Shown here in pieces: positions 1-9,287 of a stretch of 63,432 nucleotides of DNA. The stretch lies in the NCBI GenBank assembly GCA_027858965.1, contig JAQIBS010000245.1:1-63432 (forward strand), written 5' to 3'. A model generated the notes under the pieces. The model saw only the letters and a list, made by a program, of their open reading frames with translations, was not told where the DNA came from and did no database searches. The DNA is from Kiritimatiellia bacterium (lineage in GTDB: Bacteria; Verrucomicrobiota; Kiritimatiellia; RFP12; UBA1067). The translations under genes and the position numbers were made by a program. The number at the start of each line of letters is the position of its first letter. The first letter of the stretch is position 1.

Positions 1-138
1 GGATAAGCAAGGAGCCTGATGAGCGAAGCGAGTCAGGCATCGGTCGAACCCCTTGGGGCACAGAAATGAATGAGAGATACAACAACAAAAGTGACAACTT
101 TTTTTCAGGACGCGACAAATTGTCTTTTTACATCCCGC
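1..138. other. intergenic, small hairpin only
   Basis: No gene is supported here. A short inverted repeat (GCCTGA at 14-19, TCAGGC at 33-38) is visible. The open frames that cross it run into the 7-mer repeat array downstream and have no ribosome binding site or recognisable protein. Confidence 0.5.
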
Positions 139-208
139 GTCCTACGGCCCACGTCCCACGTCCTGCGGTCCACGGTCCACGTCCCACGTCCCACATCCCA
201 CGTCCCAC
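139..208 (+). repeat. array of ten 7-bp words, consensus GTCCCAC
   Basis: Ten consecutive heptamers keep perfect 7-bp phase while varying in sequence (GTCCTAC, GGCCCAC, GTCCCAC, GTCCTGC, GGTCCAC and so on). There are no spacers, so it is not a CRISPR. The array lies 38 bp past the 3' end of the minus-strand epimerase gene. The same design, with different words, recurs after several other genes in this window. Confidence 0.85.
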
Positions 209-246
209 TATTGGAGGCGAAGCCGACCTTAGCAACCGACGCGGAC

Positions 247-1092
247 CTACTCAGTTTCAGTCTGTAGAAGACTGAAAAGATCGGGTTGTTCCCATTCGAA
301 ACCGAACTGCTGCAACTTTTCAGGAAAGATATTCAAGTCGCATAGAACAGTCTCTCTGCCCATCTCTCCAAAGATTAAATTAACCAGAAAGGCAGGCAGA
401 GGGAAAACGGCGGGCCGATGTAGGGCTTGGCTCAGTGCCCGTGTGAAATCTTCGTTGGAAACAGCTTTCTCTGAAACAGCGTTGATTGGACCAGCAAGGG
501 ATGCGTTCTCAATTGCCAGTATGTAAACCCGGATAATGTCCATCAGGGATATCCAGCTCATTAACTGCTTGCCTGAACCGATTTTTCCACCTAAACATGC
601 TTTGAAGGGGGGGAGCATTTTTGCCAGTGCTCCTCCCTCGCTACTCAGCACAACCCCGGTGCGGATAAATACAGTGCGTAACCCTGTTTCCTGTAGTGGT
701 TGTGCCGCTCCCTCCCATTGTCGGCAGAGCTGCGCAAGAAAACCATCTCCGTAAAAATTAATTCCGGACGCACTGATATAATCGATGGGGTGCTTCTGTT
801 TGAGGATCTCTCTTACCAGCAGCTGCGTGCTGTTGATCCGGCTGAGAACTATTCGTTCTTTGGCTTTGGTTGTCCAGCGTTGTGCAATGGTCTCTCCCGC
901 TAGATGTACAACAGAGTCGATCTCGCTTAATATGTTTGTGTCGATATAACCACTCTCAATATTCCATCTGAAATTACCATGACTCCGGGAGAGAGTCCGT
1001 ACAGTGTAACCTTGTTTTATGAGCTCCCTGCATAATGCACTACCGATCAGTCCCTTGGCGCCGGTTACCAGAATATTTTTGTGTGACGACAT
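247..1092 (-). CDS. SDR39U1/TIGR01777-type NAD-dependent epimerase-like protein with a shortened loop
   Basis: This is a cytoplasmic extended short-chain dehydrogenase-like protein of the TIGR01777 (YfcH/SDR39U1) family, which has no firmly established substrate. The N-terminus has the Rossmann motif VTGAKGLIGSAL, then HLAGE and a C-terminal DUF1731-like region (INAVSE ... FTRALSQALHRPAVFPLP). The start is placed at the fourth codon of the longest frame because GGAG lies 8 bases before that ATG but abuts the first one. The protein is about 281 residues, slightly short for the family. At residues 113-118 the usual segment between FYGD and GDGFL (normally about 15 residues, containing an acidic TE stretch) is missing, leaving FYGDGFL. 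This looks like an in-frame deletion between two Gly-Asp codon pairs and may impair activity. The gene stands alone between a repeat array and an oxidoreductase gene on the same strand. Confidence 0.85.
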   Translation of the reverse strand: MSSHKNILVTGAKGLIGSALCRELIKQGYTVRTLSRSHGNFRWNIESGYIDTNILSEIDSVVHLAGETIAQRWTTKAKERIVLSRINSTQLLVREILKQKHPIDYISASGINFYGDGFLAQLCRQWEGAAQPLQETGLRTVFIRTGVVLSSEGGALAKMLPPFKACLGGKIGSGKQLMSWISLMDIIRVYILAIENASLAGPINAVSEKAVSNEDFTRALSQALHRPAVFPLPAFLVNLIFGEMGRETVLCDLNIFPEKLQQFGFEWEQPDLFSLLQTETE

Positions 1093-1192
1093 GACATTCA
1101 TCTCCAGTGATAATTTATTTCCCTTTTGGGCTGCGCCTGAACAGATTTAAAAGGCATTAACTACAATCCCTGATGATTTCTCAGCCATGTAA

Positions 1193-2461
1193 TCACGAGT
1201 AGGTGATCTCTCGCTTGACTGGATCGTAGAGTGTTCTGCGTCCACTCTCGTAGGATTTCATGGCCATGATAACAGCTACAGCGTGCTGGTATCCAGCATC
1301 GATGGATGCGTTGGGCGTTTCGCCGCTTCGCATGCACTGAAGCCATTTGAGGTAGTGATCCGGATGCTCTGTGGGTGTGACTTCTTTTTTGCCGCGTATT
1401 GAGCCGTCTCGCCGAGGGGCACCTTCGCAGTCATAGGTCGGTTTGCTCCAGTTGGAGAAGTCGAGCGAACCCTTGTCGCCGTAGATTTTCCGGGTGCTGC
1501 CTGCGCTGTTGGCGAGGTTGTTGGATGAACTGACTAAAAAATCACCCGGGTAGAGCCAGGTGGCCTGGATGCTGTTGGGAGTGGTGAAGTTGTGCTCGTC
1601 CTTCCAGGTTGGACTGATGGTGCCAAGGCAGACGCAAGACTTGGGGAAGGTTGCGCCAGTAATGAAGTGGACGAGATCAATATAGAGGGCACCTAAATTG
1701 GGGATCGGCCCGCGTGAGAACTCGTAGTGGCCATACCACCCTGAGTAGATATCAGAGCGGAATGGGCGCATGGGTAGCCCGTGTAGGAACTCTTTCCAAT
1801 CTACATCCTCTTCCTTGACTGTGTCTTTAACGTAGTGATACCAATAGGGTTTCGCCTGGTTTCGACACTCCTCAATGCGGGAGAGATTTCCGAAAATGCC
1901 TGTGCGGAAGAGGTCACGCGCGCCAACCATTGAAGGCAGGCTGCGGAGCTGGGTTCCGACCTGGACGACTGTGCCCGCTGCTTTAACAGCATCGACTGCG
2001 CGGATGAGATCCGGGAGTTCAACGCCCAAAGGCTTTTCGCAATAAATGTGCTTGCCCGCCTTTGCGGCGGCTTCAAGATGCGTGGTGTGATGAAGATCGC
2101 AGGAGGCGATGGTGACGGCATCAATATCTTTGAGTTCCAGCAGTTGGCGGTAGGAGATAGACTGTTGTGCGTCCCGGCCGAACCACTCTTTTACCATGCC
2201 ATTAGCCTGCTCTCGGGCAAGACGCCACGGGTCAGCAATGGCCACTATCTCAAAGTTAGTTTCTTTAACGTGCGCGTAGAGCCCTTTCATGTGCGCGTTG
2301 CGTCCGCGGTTACCGCTACCGATGATACCAATGCGGATGCGGTCGTTGGCGCCTACTGAACGACGCCGGGTGGCGGCTGAGACGGAGAAAGGTGCTACAT
2401 ATACAGCTGCACTGCTTCCGGCAATTTTTAAAAGATTACGGCGGGTTGTTTTACTGGTCAT
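1193..2461 (-). CDS. Tat-exported Gfo/Idh/MocA family oxidoreductase
   Basis: A 422-residue NAD(P)-dependent oxidoreductase of the Gfo/Idh/MocA family, which acts on sugars or sugar derivatives. The N-terminus carries a twin-arginine signal (TTRRNLLKIAGSSAA, residues 5-19), so export to the periplasm is expected. The Rossmann glycine motif GIIGSGNRGR (about residues 45-54) binds the nucleotide, and the conserved EKP motif (residues 142-144, CEKPLG) is present. The C-terminal half is the alpha/beta substrate domain. AAGGAG lies 4 bases before the ATG, which fixes the start. Tat-exported members are common in polysaccharide-degrading PVC bacteria, often beside glycosidases, which fits the secreted enzymes downstream. 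The sugar acted on cannot be told from sequence. Confidence 0.92.
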   Translation of the reverse strand: MTSKTTRRNLLKIAGSSAAVYVAPFSVSAATRRRSVGANDRIRIGIIGSGNRGRNAHMKGLYAHVKETNFEIVAIADPWRLAREQANGMVKEWFGRDAQQSISYRQLLELKDIDAVTIASCDLHHTTHLEAAAKAGKHIYCEKPLGVELPDLIRAVDAVKAAGTVVQVGTQLRSLPSMVGARDLFRTGIFGNLSRIEECRNQAKPYWYHYVKDTVKEEDVDWKEFLHGLPMRPFRSDIYSGWYGHYEFSRGPIPNLGALYIDLVHFITGATFPKSCVCLGTISPTWKDEHNFTTPNSIQATWLYPGDFLVSSSNNLANSAGSTRKIYGDKGSLDFSNWSKPTYDCEGAPRRDGSIRGKKEVTPTEHPDHYLKWLQCMRSGETPNASIDAGYQHAVAVIMAMKSYESGRRTLYDPVKREITYS

Positions 2462-2821
2462 AGTTCTCCTTAAATGCTGTAGATATAAATATCCTGTATT
2501 CTTATCGGATGTTACCCCTTTCAGGGGGGGGGGTAAAGTTCAATTTCCATTTTCCGACACGAAATTAAAAATTTACTGCATTCAACCTTGACCTGATATT
2601 TCTTTGGTCTTATTATTATTTTTTTGTGTTGGTAAATATTCTGAGGTCACGGCTTGCTCGGCGAAGCCTTGGCGAAGACGGGACCTCGGCTACAGTAAGA
2701 GTTTTGATGGCTGTAATACTGTAGGGAGGGGGCTTTGACTCCGCCTTGGATATTGCGAGAGAATACATTGTCCCACGAAAAACACGTAAGAACCAAATAA
2801 TACCAAAAGGCTAGGCTAATT
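2462..2821. other. divergent intergenic region with a G10 tract and two inverted repeats
   Basis: No gene is seen. A run of ten G (2524-2533) forms one arm of the hairpin TTACCCC/GGGGTAA (2512-2536), 50 bases upstream of the oxidoreductase start on the minus strand. A second inverted repeat (CTACAGTA at 2690, TACTGTAG ending at 2724) lies about 100 bases before the large plus-strand gene. Both divergent promoters must lie here, but no clear -35/-10 pair could be chosen. Confidence 0.6.
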
Positions 2822-5800
2822 ATGAATAACAGATCCATAAGTTTATTTTCTCTATTTTCAGCGTTTTGTCTGCTGATATCCATAACTGTCTTAGCGGTGG
2901 ATTCCACATGGATCGGAGGTTCGACTGGCAATTGGAATAGTGAGGGCAATTGGTCTGCTGGCATTCCGCAGACTGCGGATGACACTGCAACAATCAATAG
3001 TCCTGTGACAATCGAAGTTCCTTCGAGTATCACGCTCGAGTGTTTGAACGTAGAAGCGGGTATTCGTCTGCATATACCTGTTGCTGCCACCAGCTCATCC
3101 GTGGCTATTTCAAATTTGATCCGGGCTGCTGCTGCCACCCTGGATGTAAGCGCTCCGGAGATCGGCACAGTCAGTAATGCACTTTTTGTCGGGAACTTTG
3201 AACCCGGCCCGATTCCCGTCTGGTTCACTGTCAACGGTCTGTCTGCAAGCTACAGCGAAACCCTTGGTGTTGTTCCAACGACAGCCACGGGTGCAACATA
3301 CTCTCTGAGCGCTCTAGGTCCATCCACTGTTCCGAATGATAGCACAAGCGCCGCTGTGATCAACTCCGCCGGTACCTCGGGGGGTATCACCCTGGCCAAT
3401 GACCCGACCACACTTTTCTCTCTCACCCAGGATCACGCCGCTAATCCGGCTACTGTTGATCTTGGAGGCCAGAGCCTGGCCGCTTCTGTTGTTGCCATCA
3501 CAGCTACCGGTAACAGCCTAAGCCTTACCAATGGCATTCTCTCTACACCTTCTGCCCAAACCCCGCCATCCGGGGCTGTAAGTTTTCCTGCACTACCGAC
3601 TGATCCGATCGCTTGGTTTGACCTTGCGGATAGTACCACTGTTACTACCAACTCTGAAGGAAGGATTACGCTGCTTGTCAACAAAGGTTCTCGCGGCAGT
3701 GATCTTGATGCCAACGTGCCCGCAGATCGCATCGGCCCTCGCTATGTGCCCAATGCTGTTAATGGTCGCGGCGTGGCACGTTCTGATGGCTATATGCCAC
3801 CGCAGGGTCTTGCCACTCTTAACAATGTCGGTATTACCGGTAATGCTCCGCGTACCGCCTTTATTGTGGCGGCACGTCTGCCGCACGCTCCGGCAAATTT
3901 TTACGCTCTCTCTCTGGGGCCCGACGGGGGTTCCAATCTGACCTTCGGTTTTGTCGAGCGTCCTGACAGAACATCTTTTGTGACAACAGGCAACGATCTT
4001 GATCTCTATCCTGCCTCCTCTGCAGGGCACAATGTCTTGACCTTTATTACCGGTCTGGGTGGTACACCTGATGCGGGGGATGGGTTCCGTAATGGTGTCT
4101 CTGCCGGTACCAAGACCTTTGCCTTGAATACGGTTGATAACCTGATCTACCTTCTGCACCGCCCCAGAACGGCTTCTAACTTCTCCGGTCCTGGCGAGGT
4201 TGCTGAAGCCCTTGTTTTTGACTACACACTCTCGGAATCCGAGCGCCTTGCTGTTGAACTCTACCTCATGCAGAAGTGGGGGGTTGCTGCTGAGCGAGAG
4301 GAGACCCTCCTCGCCTTGCAAAATGATAATCCAGCTGCCGAACTTGCAGTCTCAGCCACTCTTTCTGATCCCTATGCAACCACGCTTGCTCTGGCCAAGT
4401 CCGGTCCTGGCGATGTGGTCCTTGATGGGCCGCTCTCATTCATCGGTTCGCTCCTGCTCGATGAAGGGGCTCTGATATTTGATACACCCTCCACTCATAC
4501 CTCTATACTCTCTTCTTCCATCAGAGGCCCCGGCACTCTTGTCAAGACCGGCCCCGGCAACCTTACCCTTTCCCTGCCCAGTCTGTATACGGGTGGCACC
4601 AAGGTCGAAAGCGGAACCCTCTTCTCTGGCTTAAATGGTTCGCTCGGCTCAGGTTCTGTTGTTATCACGAACAATGGTGCACTTGATATTGTTAACGGTC
4701 CCGCTGTTCTTCCCGCCATCGGCACTGGTGTTATCGCCAATCCGGTCACAGTTCAGGGTGCAGGCCCCGACGGACTTGGTGCCCTGCGTAACAGCAGTGT
4801 GATCCCCCAATTGAATGCTTTTAGATCTGTCGCCCTTACCGGCGATGCTGCTGTCTATTCAGCTTCACGTTTCGATGTGCGTAACGGATCGTTTGATTTC
4901 GGCGGTCATAGCCTGACTGTCAACGGCGACGGTGAATTCGCTATTGCCAACTCCGATATTGCCAACGTCACGGACTCCACCTCCGTAAACGTGGAGGATG
5001 GCATGATGCGCTTTGAACAGAGCGACTTCGAGGGCTCTGCTCTCAATGTTGCTGACGTATCCGCCGGTTCTGACGTCTGCCTCTATCAAATGGAAGTGCC
5101 TATGCAATGGTCTCTTCTGCTTGCCGATAATGCCTGTTTTTATGCGAACAACGGTGGGATGGATACTAATCTAAACCGCTGGGCTGGTCCCGTGACACTT
5201 TCCTCCGGTACTGCTCGTTTCAATGCCCCTGCGGAGGGGACAGCCTCCATCACCGGCGCAGTCGGTGGCAACGGCGGCCTGCTCAAGGATGGCGAGGGCT
5301 GGTTCTGGCTCTTTAATCCAGTTAATACCTATGCGGGTGCCACGACTGTTTCGCAGGGCAACCTCTACGCCGTATCTCCCGGTTCGCTCGGCACGCAGGC
5401 TGCCGCTGGTCTGACTGTCTCAGATACCGGCTCTTTCGTTGCCCGTGTTGCATCAAATACCTCGATCGACGGCTGGACAGCATCCGAGCTTAACGCAATT
5501 GCAAACTCCTCCGCTTTTACGGCAGGCACCTCAACCTCTCTCGGCTTTGATACAATTTATGAGGACTTCAACTACACAGGCGATTTTCCGTACATCGGGT
5601 TGAGTAAAGTCGGCCCTTATGCGCTCACTCTCACAGGTGATGCTCCGGATTTAGGACCGCTTACTGTCTATGACGGCGAGCTTGACCTCTCTGGTTCCGG
5701 TGACCATAACCTCCATACCCACTCTGTGTATGTCGGGGCCTCTGCCGCTGCTGAATTACCGGCTATCCTGCGCCTCGCTGATACCACACTCAAGGTCGAT

Positions 5801-8800
5801 GATCCCGGTTACTTGCGCCCGAGTCCCTCCCTGATTGTCGGTTCAGCTGCCAATGCGCGTGGCATCGTATATGTCGGCACGAATACGGTTGTCAATGGAC
5901 GGCTCCTTGCTGGTTATGCAACAGACTCTGCTGGTGCTGTTTATCAGAGTTCAGGGGTTGTTACCAATATGGGTGGTAGTGCCAGTGATAGTAATATCGG
6001 TACCTATGGTTACGGTTACTATCGCCTCGATGGTGGCGAACTTGCCAACAAAGGTTACCTCCTGCTCGGTCGGATCAGCGGATCTACCGGTGTTTTCGAA
6101 CAGCGTGGCGGTTCCTGTCTTATCAACCCGGGAATAGCCCCTGATGAAGGTGTTGTTGGGGACTACTACAACGGCAGCTTGTCTACGCGTGCGGGTGTCG
6201 GTGTTTTCGTGCTCAGCGGTGGCACCTTTAATCTTGACGCGCACTCTCTGCAGCTAGGCGAATGGTCCGGTGAAAACGACTTTATGGATGGCACCGCCAC
6301 ATTTACCGTTGAAAACGACGCGCAGGTAGATGTTAGTTATGTGATGCTGGCTAATCGTAACGGCAGTCCCGAAGCCTATGTCAACCTCAACGGCGGCACA
6401 TTTACCACTCAGTACTTTCAGAAGGGCGGCAGCAATGCGGCCGATAACACGGGCAAGGCTGTTGTCAGTTTTAACGGCGGCACTCTGCGCATTCCCGATA
6501 GCGGCGCGGCCTCATCTCTTGTTCGTACGGGTGCTGATAATACACCCGCCCTGCTCAATGTCAATCTTGGCGGAGCAATTATCGACACGCTTGATGGCGC
6601 CGATATAACGCTCGATCAGCCCTTGAATGCCCCCTCCAATTTAGGAGTCTCCGGGATTGCAATTAGCTCCTCAGGTGCGGGCTATATCGCCGCTCCTGCC
6701 GTTCTTATAAGCGAAGGCAATGGCATCGGTGCCACCGCTGTTGCCGAGGTCGATACCGCCTCCGGTATGCTCACTGGAATTCGCGTAACCTCACCTGGCA
6801 GCGGCTACACGTCAACGCCGACAGTTACTCTGCGTGGTGGCGGCTATACCTCTCTTGCGGTTGCGAATGCTTCCCTCGGTGGTAATTCCTCCGGTGGTCT
6901 CACCAAACTCGGCACTGGTACGCTCGATCTGACCGCAGCCAATACCTACACCGGCCCCACCGTTGTTTCCAACGGTGTACTGCGTCTCAGCGCCGGCAAC
7001 CAGACCATTTCCGCAGCCAGCTCTCTCGCTGTGACGGGTGGCACGCTTGATCTTGGAGGTGCCACGCACACCAACTTCAACCCTGTCACTATCGAAAGTG
7101 GACGTCTCATCAATGGCACTATCTCGACGCCCTCTTTCACAAAGACCGGTCCCGGTGCAGCTACCCTTATTGCCAGAGCTGCGGCTCCTGACCCGGCTGT
7201 TCTTCGTGAAGCGTTTATTCAATCCCTCGGTCCGGTTATCTGGTATGACCCGTCGGATACAACCCCCGGTAATGTCTCTACCAATGATTCAGGGCGTGTT
7301 TATCTGCTCCGAAACAAAGGTACCCTTGGTGCTACCCACGACGCAATACCCTATATCGGCAGCGGTCCGCTCCTGCTCTCCGGTGCAGCTTCCCCCTCTC
7401 CTCTCGGCTCAGGGGTACTGCATATTGATACTGCAACATCTGCAATGACAACGGCTGCCAATGTTCCTATTACCGGTAGTACTCCGCGTACCATCGTTGC
7501 TCTTCTCGCCCGAAGCGGTGGCAACCGTACCGCGGTCGGCCTGGGCACCGGTGGTGCTGGTCAGACCTTCGAGATCGGCAACGACTATCTTAAAACCTAT
7601 ATCACCGGCATAGATGGTCGCGATACACAGTTTACTACGGGTATACCCGCCGAGAACCAACTCACTTTTATCGCGGCTGTCAACGGTTTTGGCGGCAGTT
7701 ACACCCGTGGTGTTCAGCTCTGGCGTTCCATTGGTGAGAATCTCGAAACTTTGACTGCTACCTGGGGCGTAGATTTGGGCACCGCTGAAGTTCCCTTAAG
7801 TATAGGCAAACGTGGTACGGGAACTTACCAGGGCAAGATCGGCGAGGTGTTGATTTTTGACCGCATTCTTACCGAGAGTGAAGTCGCAGCGCTTAAAGAT
7901 GCGTTGGTTGCTAAATATCTGTCCGTTCCCGCAGGAGAGGAGTCTGCCGCTGTTCCGACCATCACCGTGGCCGAGGGCACACTTTGCCTCGCTCCTGGAA
8001 CTGAGACTATCGCCGCCCTTGCGCCCGCAGTCTGGTACGATCCATCCGATTCCTCAAGCGTTACGACCAATGCTTCCGGGCGTTTGACCGGAATGCTTAA
8101 CAAAGGCAGTAAACCCGAAATGGATGCAGTCTCAGGCATCAGCAATGGCGGCATCGCTCTTCTAGCTCCGCAACTAGCCACCGGCGCACTCTCCTACGCT
8201 GCCTCCGGTCTGCCGATGATCGGTATTGATGCCAATAACTGCGGCCTTGCCAGTGGCGCGAACACCGATATTACCGGTACTGCTCCCCGCACGACCGCCG
8301 GCGTTTTTGCCCGTGATAACAACTCCGGGGGGCCGATTGTTGCTTTTGGCAACAATAGCGCCGCTCAGCTCTGGGAATTTGGCGATCGTAACAACAGCAC
8401 CGTGGTCGGTTGTTTCGGTGGTGGTAACGATATGTTTGTGCAGCCTCTCAACCCAGTTCAGCAGGCAAACGTCTTTGTGGCCGACAACACTGGTACAAAG
8501 GACATTGAATTCTGGCGTACCGGTCTTGCACCGAACTACAGCTCTTTCACAATTGCCGATACGTTCGCTACTGGTAATTCCCGCTGGTTCATTGGCCAGC
8601 GACCAAACACTGTGAACCGTAGCGACTTCCGTGGCCAGATCGGTGAGCTGCTGCTCTTCGACCGTCTGCTCACCGAGGCAGAGCGAATTGATCTCCAGGA
8701 CTACCTGGTCAATAAGTGGATGCTGCCGGAGGGTACCGGCGCTGATAGTTTTTACAATGGTGTCGTCTTTGATGTCGCGGCCGGTGCCACACTTGATCTG

Positions 8801-9187
8801 GAAGGTACACGCGATAATCTGACTGTTACCGGTTCCGGTACACTCGCCAACGGTACACTCGGTGCAGGTTTTGTGATCAGTCCCGCCGGTGACAGTGCAA
8901 TTGGCGAGCTGGCGCTCTCCAATATTAGCTTCGTCGCCGGTGCTGAGTACCGCCTGACAACCTCCGACAATACCAGCGACCGGCTGCTGGTCGATGGTGA
9001 TCTCAGCGCTCTCACTGTTGTCCCTGCTACCGATGCGGAGATGACCGAGAGCTCCTATATCATCGCCACCGGGGCGATCATAGGCAAACCCATACTCAGC
9101 GGTTTCCCGAGTAAATTTAAGATTATCCGGACAGGCGCTGACCTCCTGCTCACCAGCTCTGGCGGCACCCTGATAATTATCAGGTGA
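2822..9187 (+). CDS. giant secreted LamG-like / autotransporter-associated beta-strand repeat surface protein
   Basis: A 2121-residue exported protein with a signal peptide (residues 1 to about 25). It opens with a W-rich motif (STWIGGSTGNW). Three copies of a LamG-like module follow at about residues 260-490, 1470-1700 and 1737-1967. Each begins near W[FY]D[LP]x[DS] and ends in a motif like LVFDYTLSESERLAVELYL. Between them are beta-helix repeats of the autotransporter-associated type (for example GTLVKTGPGNLTL ... YTGGTKVESGTL near 570, and LTKLGTGTLDLTAANTYTG near 1365). No beta-barrel autotransporter domain is present. The protein ends in SSGGTLIIIR, a tail shared with three other large proteins here. 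A role in binding or displaying glycans at the cell surface is inferred. It is followed 100 bp downstream by a secreted DUF4091 enzyme-like gene on the same strand. Confidence 0.85.
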   Translation: MNNRSISLFSLFSAFCLLISITVLAVDSTWIGGSTGNWNSEGNWSAGIPQTADDTATINSPVTIEVPSSITLECLNVEAGIRLHIPVAATSSSVAISNLIRAAAATLDVSAPEIGTVSNALFVGNFEPGPIPVWFTVNGLSASYSETLGVVPTTATGATYSLSALGPSTVPNDSTSAAVINSAGTSGGITLANDPTTLFSLTQDHAANPATVDLGGQSLAASVVAITATGNSLSLTNGILSTPSAQTPPSGAVSFPALPTDPIAWFDLADSTTVTTNSEGRITLLVNKGSRGSDLDANVPADRIGPRYVPNAVNGRGVARSDGYMPPQGLATLNNVGITGNAPRTAFIVAARLPHAPANFYALSLGPDGGSNLTFGFVERPDRTSFVTTGNDLDLYPASSAGHNVLTFITGLGGTPDAGDGFRNGVSAGTKTFALNTVDNLIYLLHRPRTASNFSGPGEVAEALVFDYTLSESERLAVELYLMQKWGVAAEREETLLALQNDNPAAELAVSATLSDPYATTLALAKSGPGDVVLDGPLSFIGSLLLDEGALIFDTPSTHTSILSSSIRGPGTLVKTGPGNLTLSLPSLYTGGTKVESGTLFSGLNGSLGSGSVVITNNGALDIVNGPAVLPAIGTGVIANPVTVQGAGPDGLGALRNSSVIPQLNAFRSVALTGDAAVYSASRFDVRNGSFDFGGHSLTVNGDGEFAIANSDIANVTDSTSVNVEDGMMRFEQSDFEGSALNVADVSAGSDVCLYQMEVPMQWSLLLADNACFYANNGGMDTNLNRWAGPVTLSSGTARFNAPAEGTASITGAVGGNGGLLKDGEGWFWLFNPVNTYAGATTVSQGNLYAVSPGSLGTQAAAGLTVSDTGSFVARVASNTSIDGWTASELNAIANSSAFTAGTSTSLGFDTIYEDFNYTGDFPYIGLSKVGPYALTLTGDAPDLGPLTVYDGELDLSGSGDHNLHTHSVYVGASAAAELPAILRLADTTLKVDDPGYLRPSPSLIVGSAANARGIVYVGTNTVVNGRLLAGYATDSAGAVYQSSGVVTNMGGSASDSNIGTYGYGYYRLDGGELANKGYLLLGRISGSTGVFEQRGGSCLINPGIAPDEGVVGDYYNGSLSTRAGVGVFVLSGGTFNLDAHSLQLGEWSGENDFMDGTATFTVENDAQVDVSYVMLANRNGSPEAYVNLNGGTFTTQYFQKGGSNAADNTGKAVVSFNGGTLRIPDSGAASSLVRTGADNTPALLNVNLGGAIIDTLDGADITLDQPLNAPSNLGVSGIAISSSGAGYIAAPAVLISEGNGIGATAVAEVDTASGMLTGIRVTSPGSGYTSTPTVTLRGGGYTSLAVANASLGGNSSGGLTKLGTGTLDLTAANTYTGPTVVSNGVLRLSAGNQTISAASSLAVTGGTLDLGGATHTNFNPVTIESGRLINGTISTPSFTKTGPGAATLIARAAAPDPAVLREAFIQSLGPVIWYDPSDTTPGNVSTNDSGRVYLLRNKGTLGATHDAIPYIGSGPLLLSGAASPSPLGSGVLHIDTATSAMTTAANVPITGSTPRTIVALLARSGGNRTAVGLGTGGAGQTFEIGNDYLKTYITGIDGRDTQFTTGIPAENQLTFIAAVNGFGGSYTRGVQLWRSIGENLETLTATWGVDLGTAEVPLSIGKRGTGTYQGKIGEVLIFDRILTESEVAALKDALVAKYLSVPAGEESAAVPTITVAEGTLCLAPGTETIAALAPAVWYDPSDSSSVTTNASGRLTGMLNKGSKPEMDAVSGISNGGIALLAPQLATGALSYAASGLPMIGIDANNCGLASGANTDITGTAPRTTAGVFARDNNSGGPIVAFGNNSAAQLWEFGDRNNSTVVGCFGGGNDMFVQPLNPVQQANVFVADNTGTKDIEFWRTGLAPNYSSFTIADTFATGNSRWFIGQRPNTVNRSDFRGQIGELLLFDRLLTEAERIDLQDYLVNKWMLPEGTGADSFYNGVVFDVAAGATLDLEGTRDNLTVTGSGTLANGTLGAGFVISPAGDSAIGELALSNISFVAGAEYRLTTSDNTSDRLLVDGDLSALTVVPATDAEMTESSYIIATGAIIGKPILSGFPSKFKIIRTGADLLLTSSGGTLIIIR

Positions 9188-9287
9188 TATTGCACATTAT
9201 TATTATCTGCGCGTCTTGCTTGTTAGGGCATAGACCCGCTTACGGGACGGTGAGTTAGGGGCCGTTATTGTAATAGGGGGGGATTAA

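Noticed and set aside
139-208. A CRISPR array made of GTCCCAC repeats
   Set aside because: The words are only 7 bp, directly adjacent with no spacers, and there are no cas genes anywhere in the window.
66-275. Small proteins encoded by overlapping plus-strand frames over the 7-mer array
   Set aside because: The sequences are only translations of the repeats (PRPTSHVPRP), with no ribosome binding site.
3593-4321. A 242-residue minus-strand protein inside the 2121-residue gene
   Set aside because: It is a shadow frame of a long, domain-rich coding region and has no recognisable motif.
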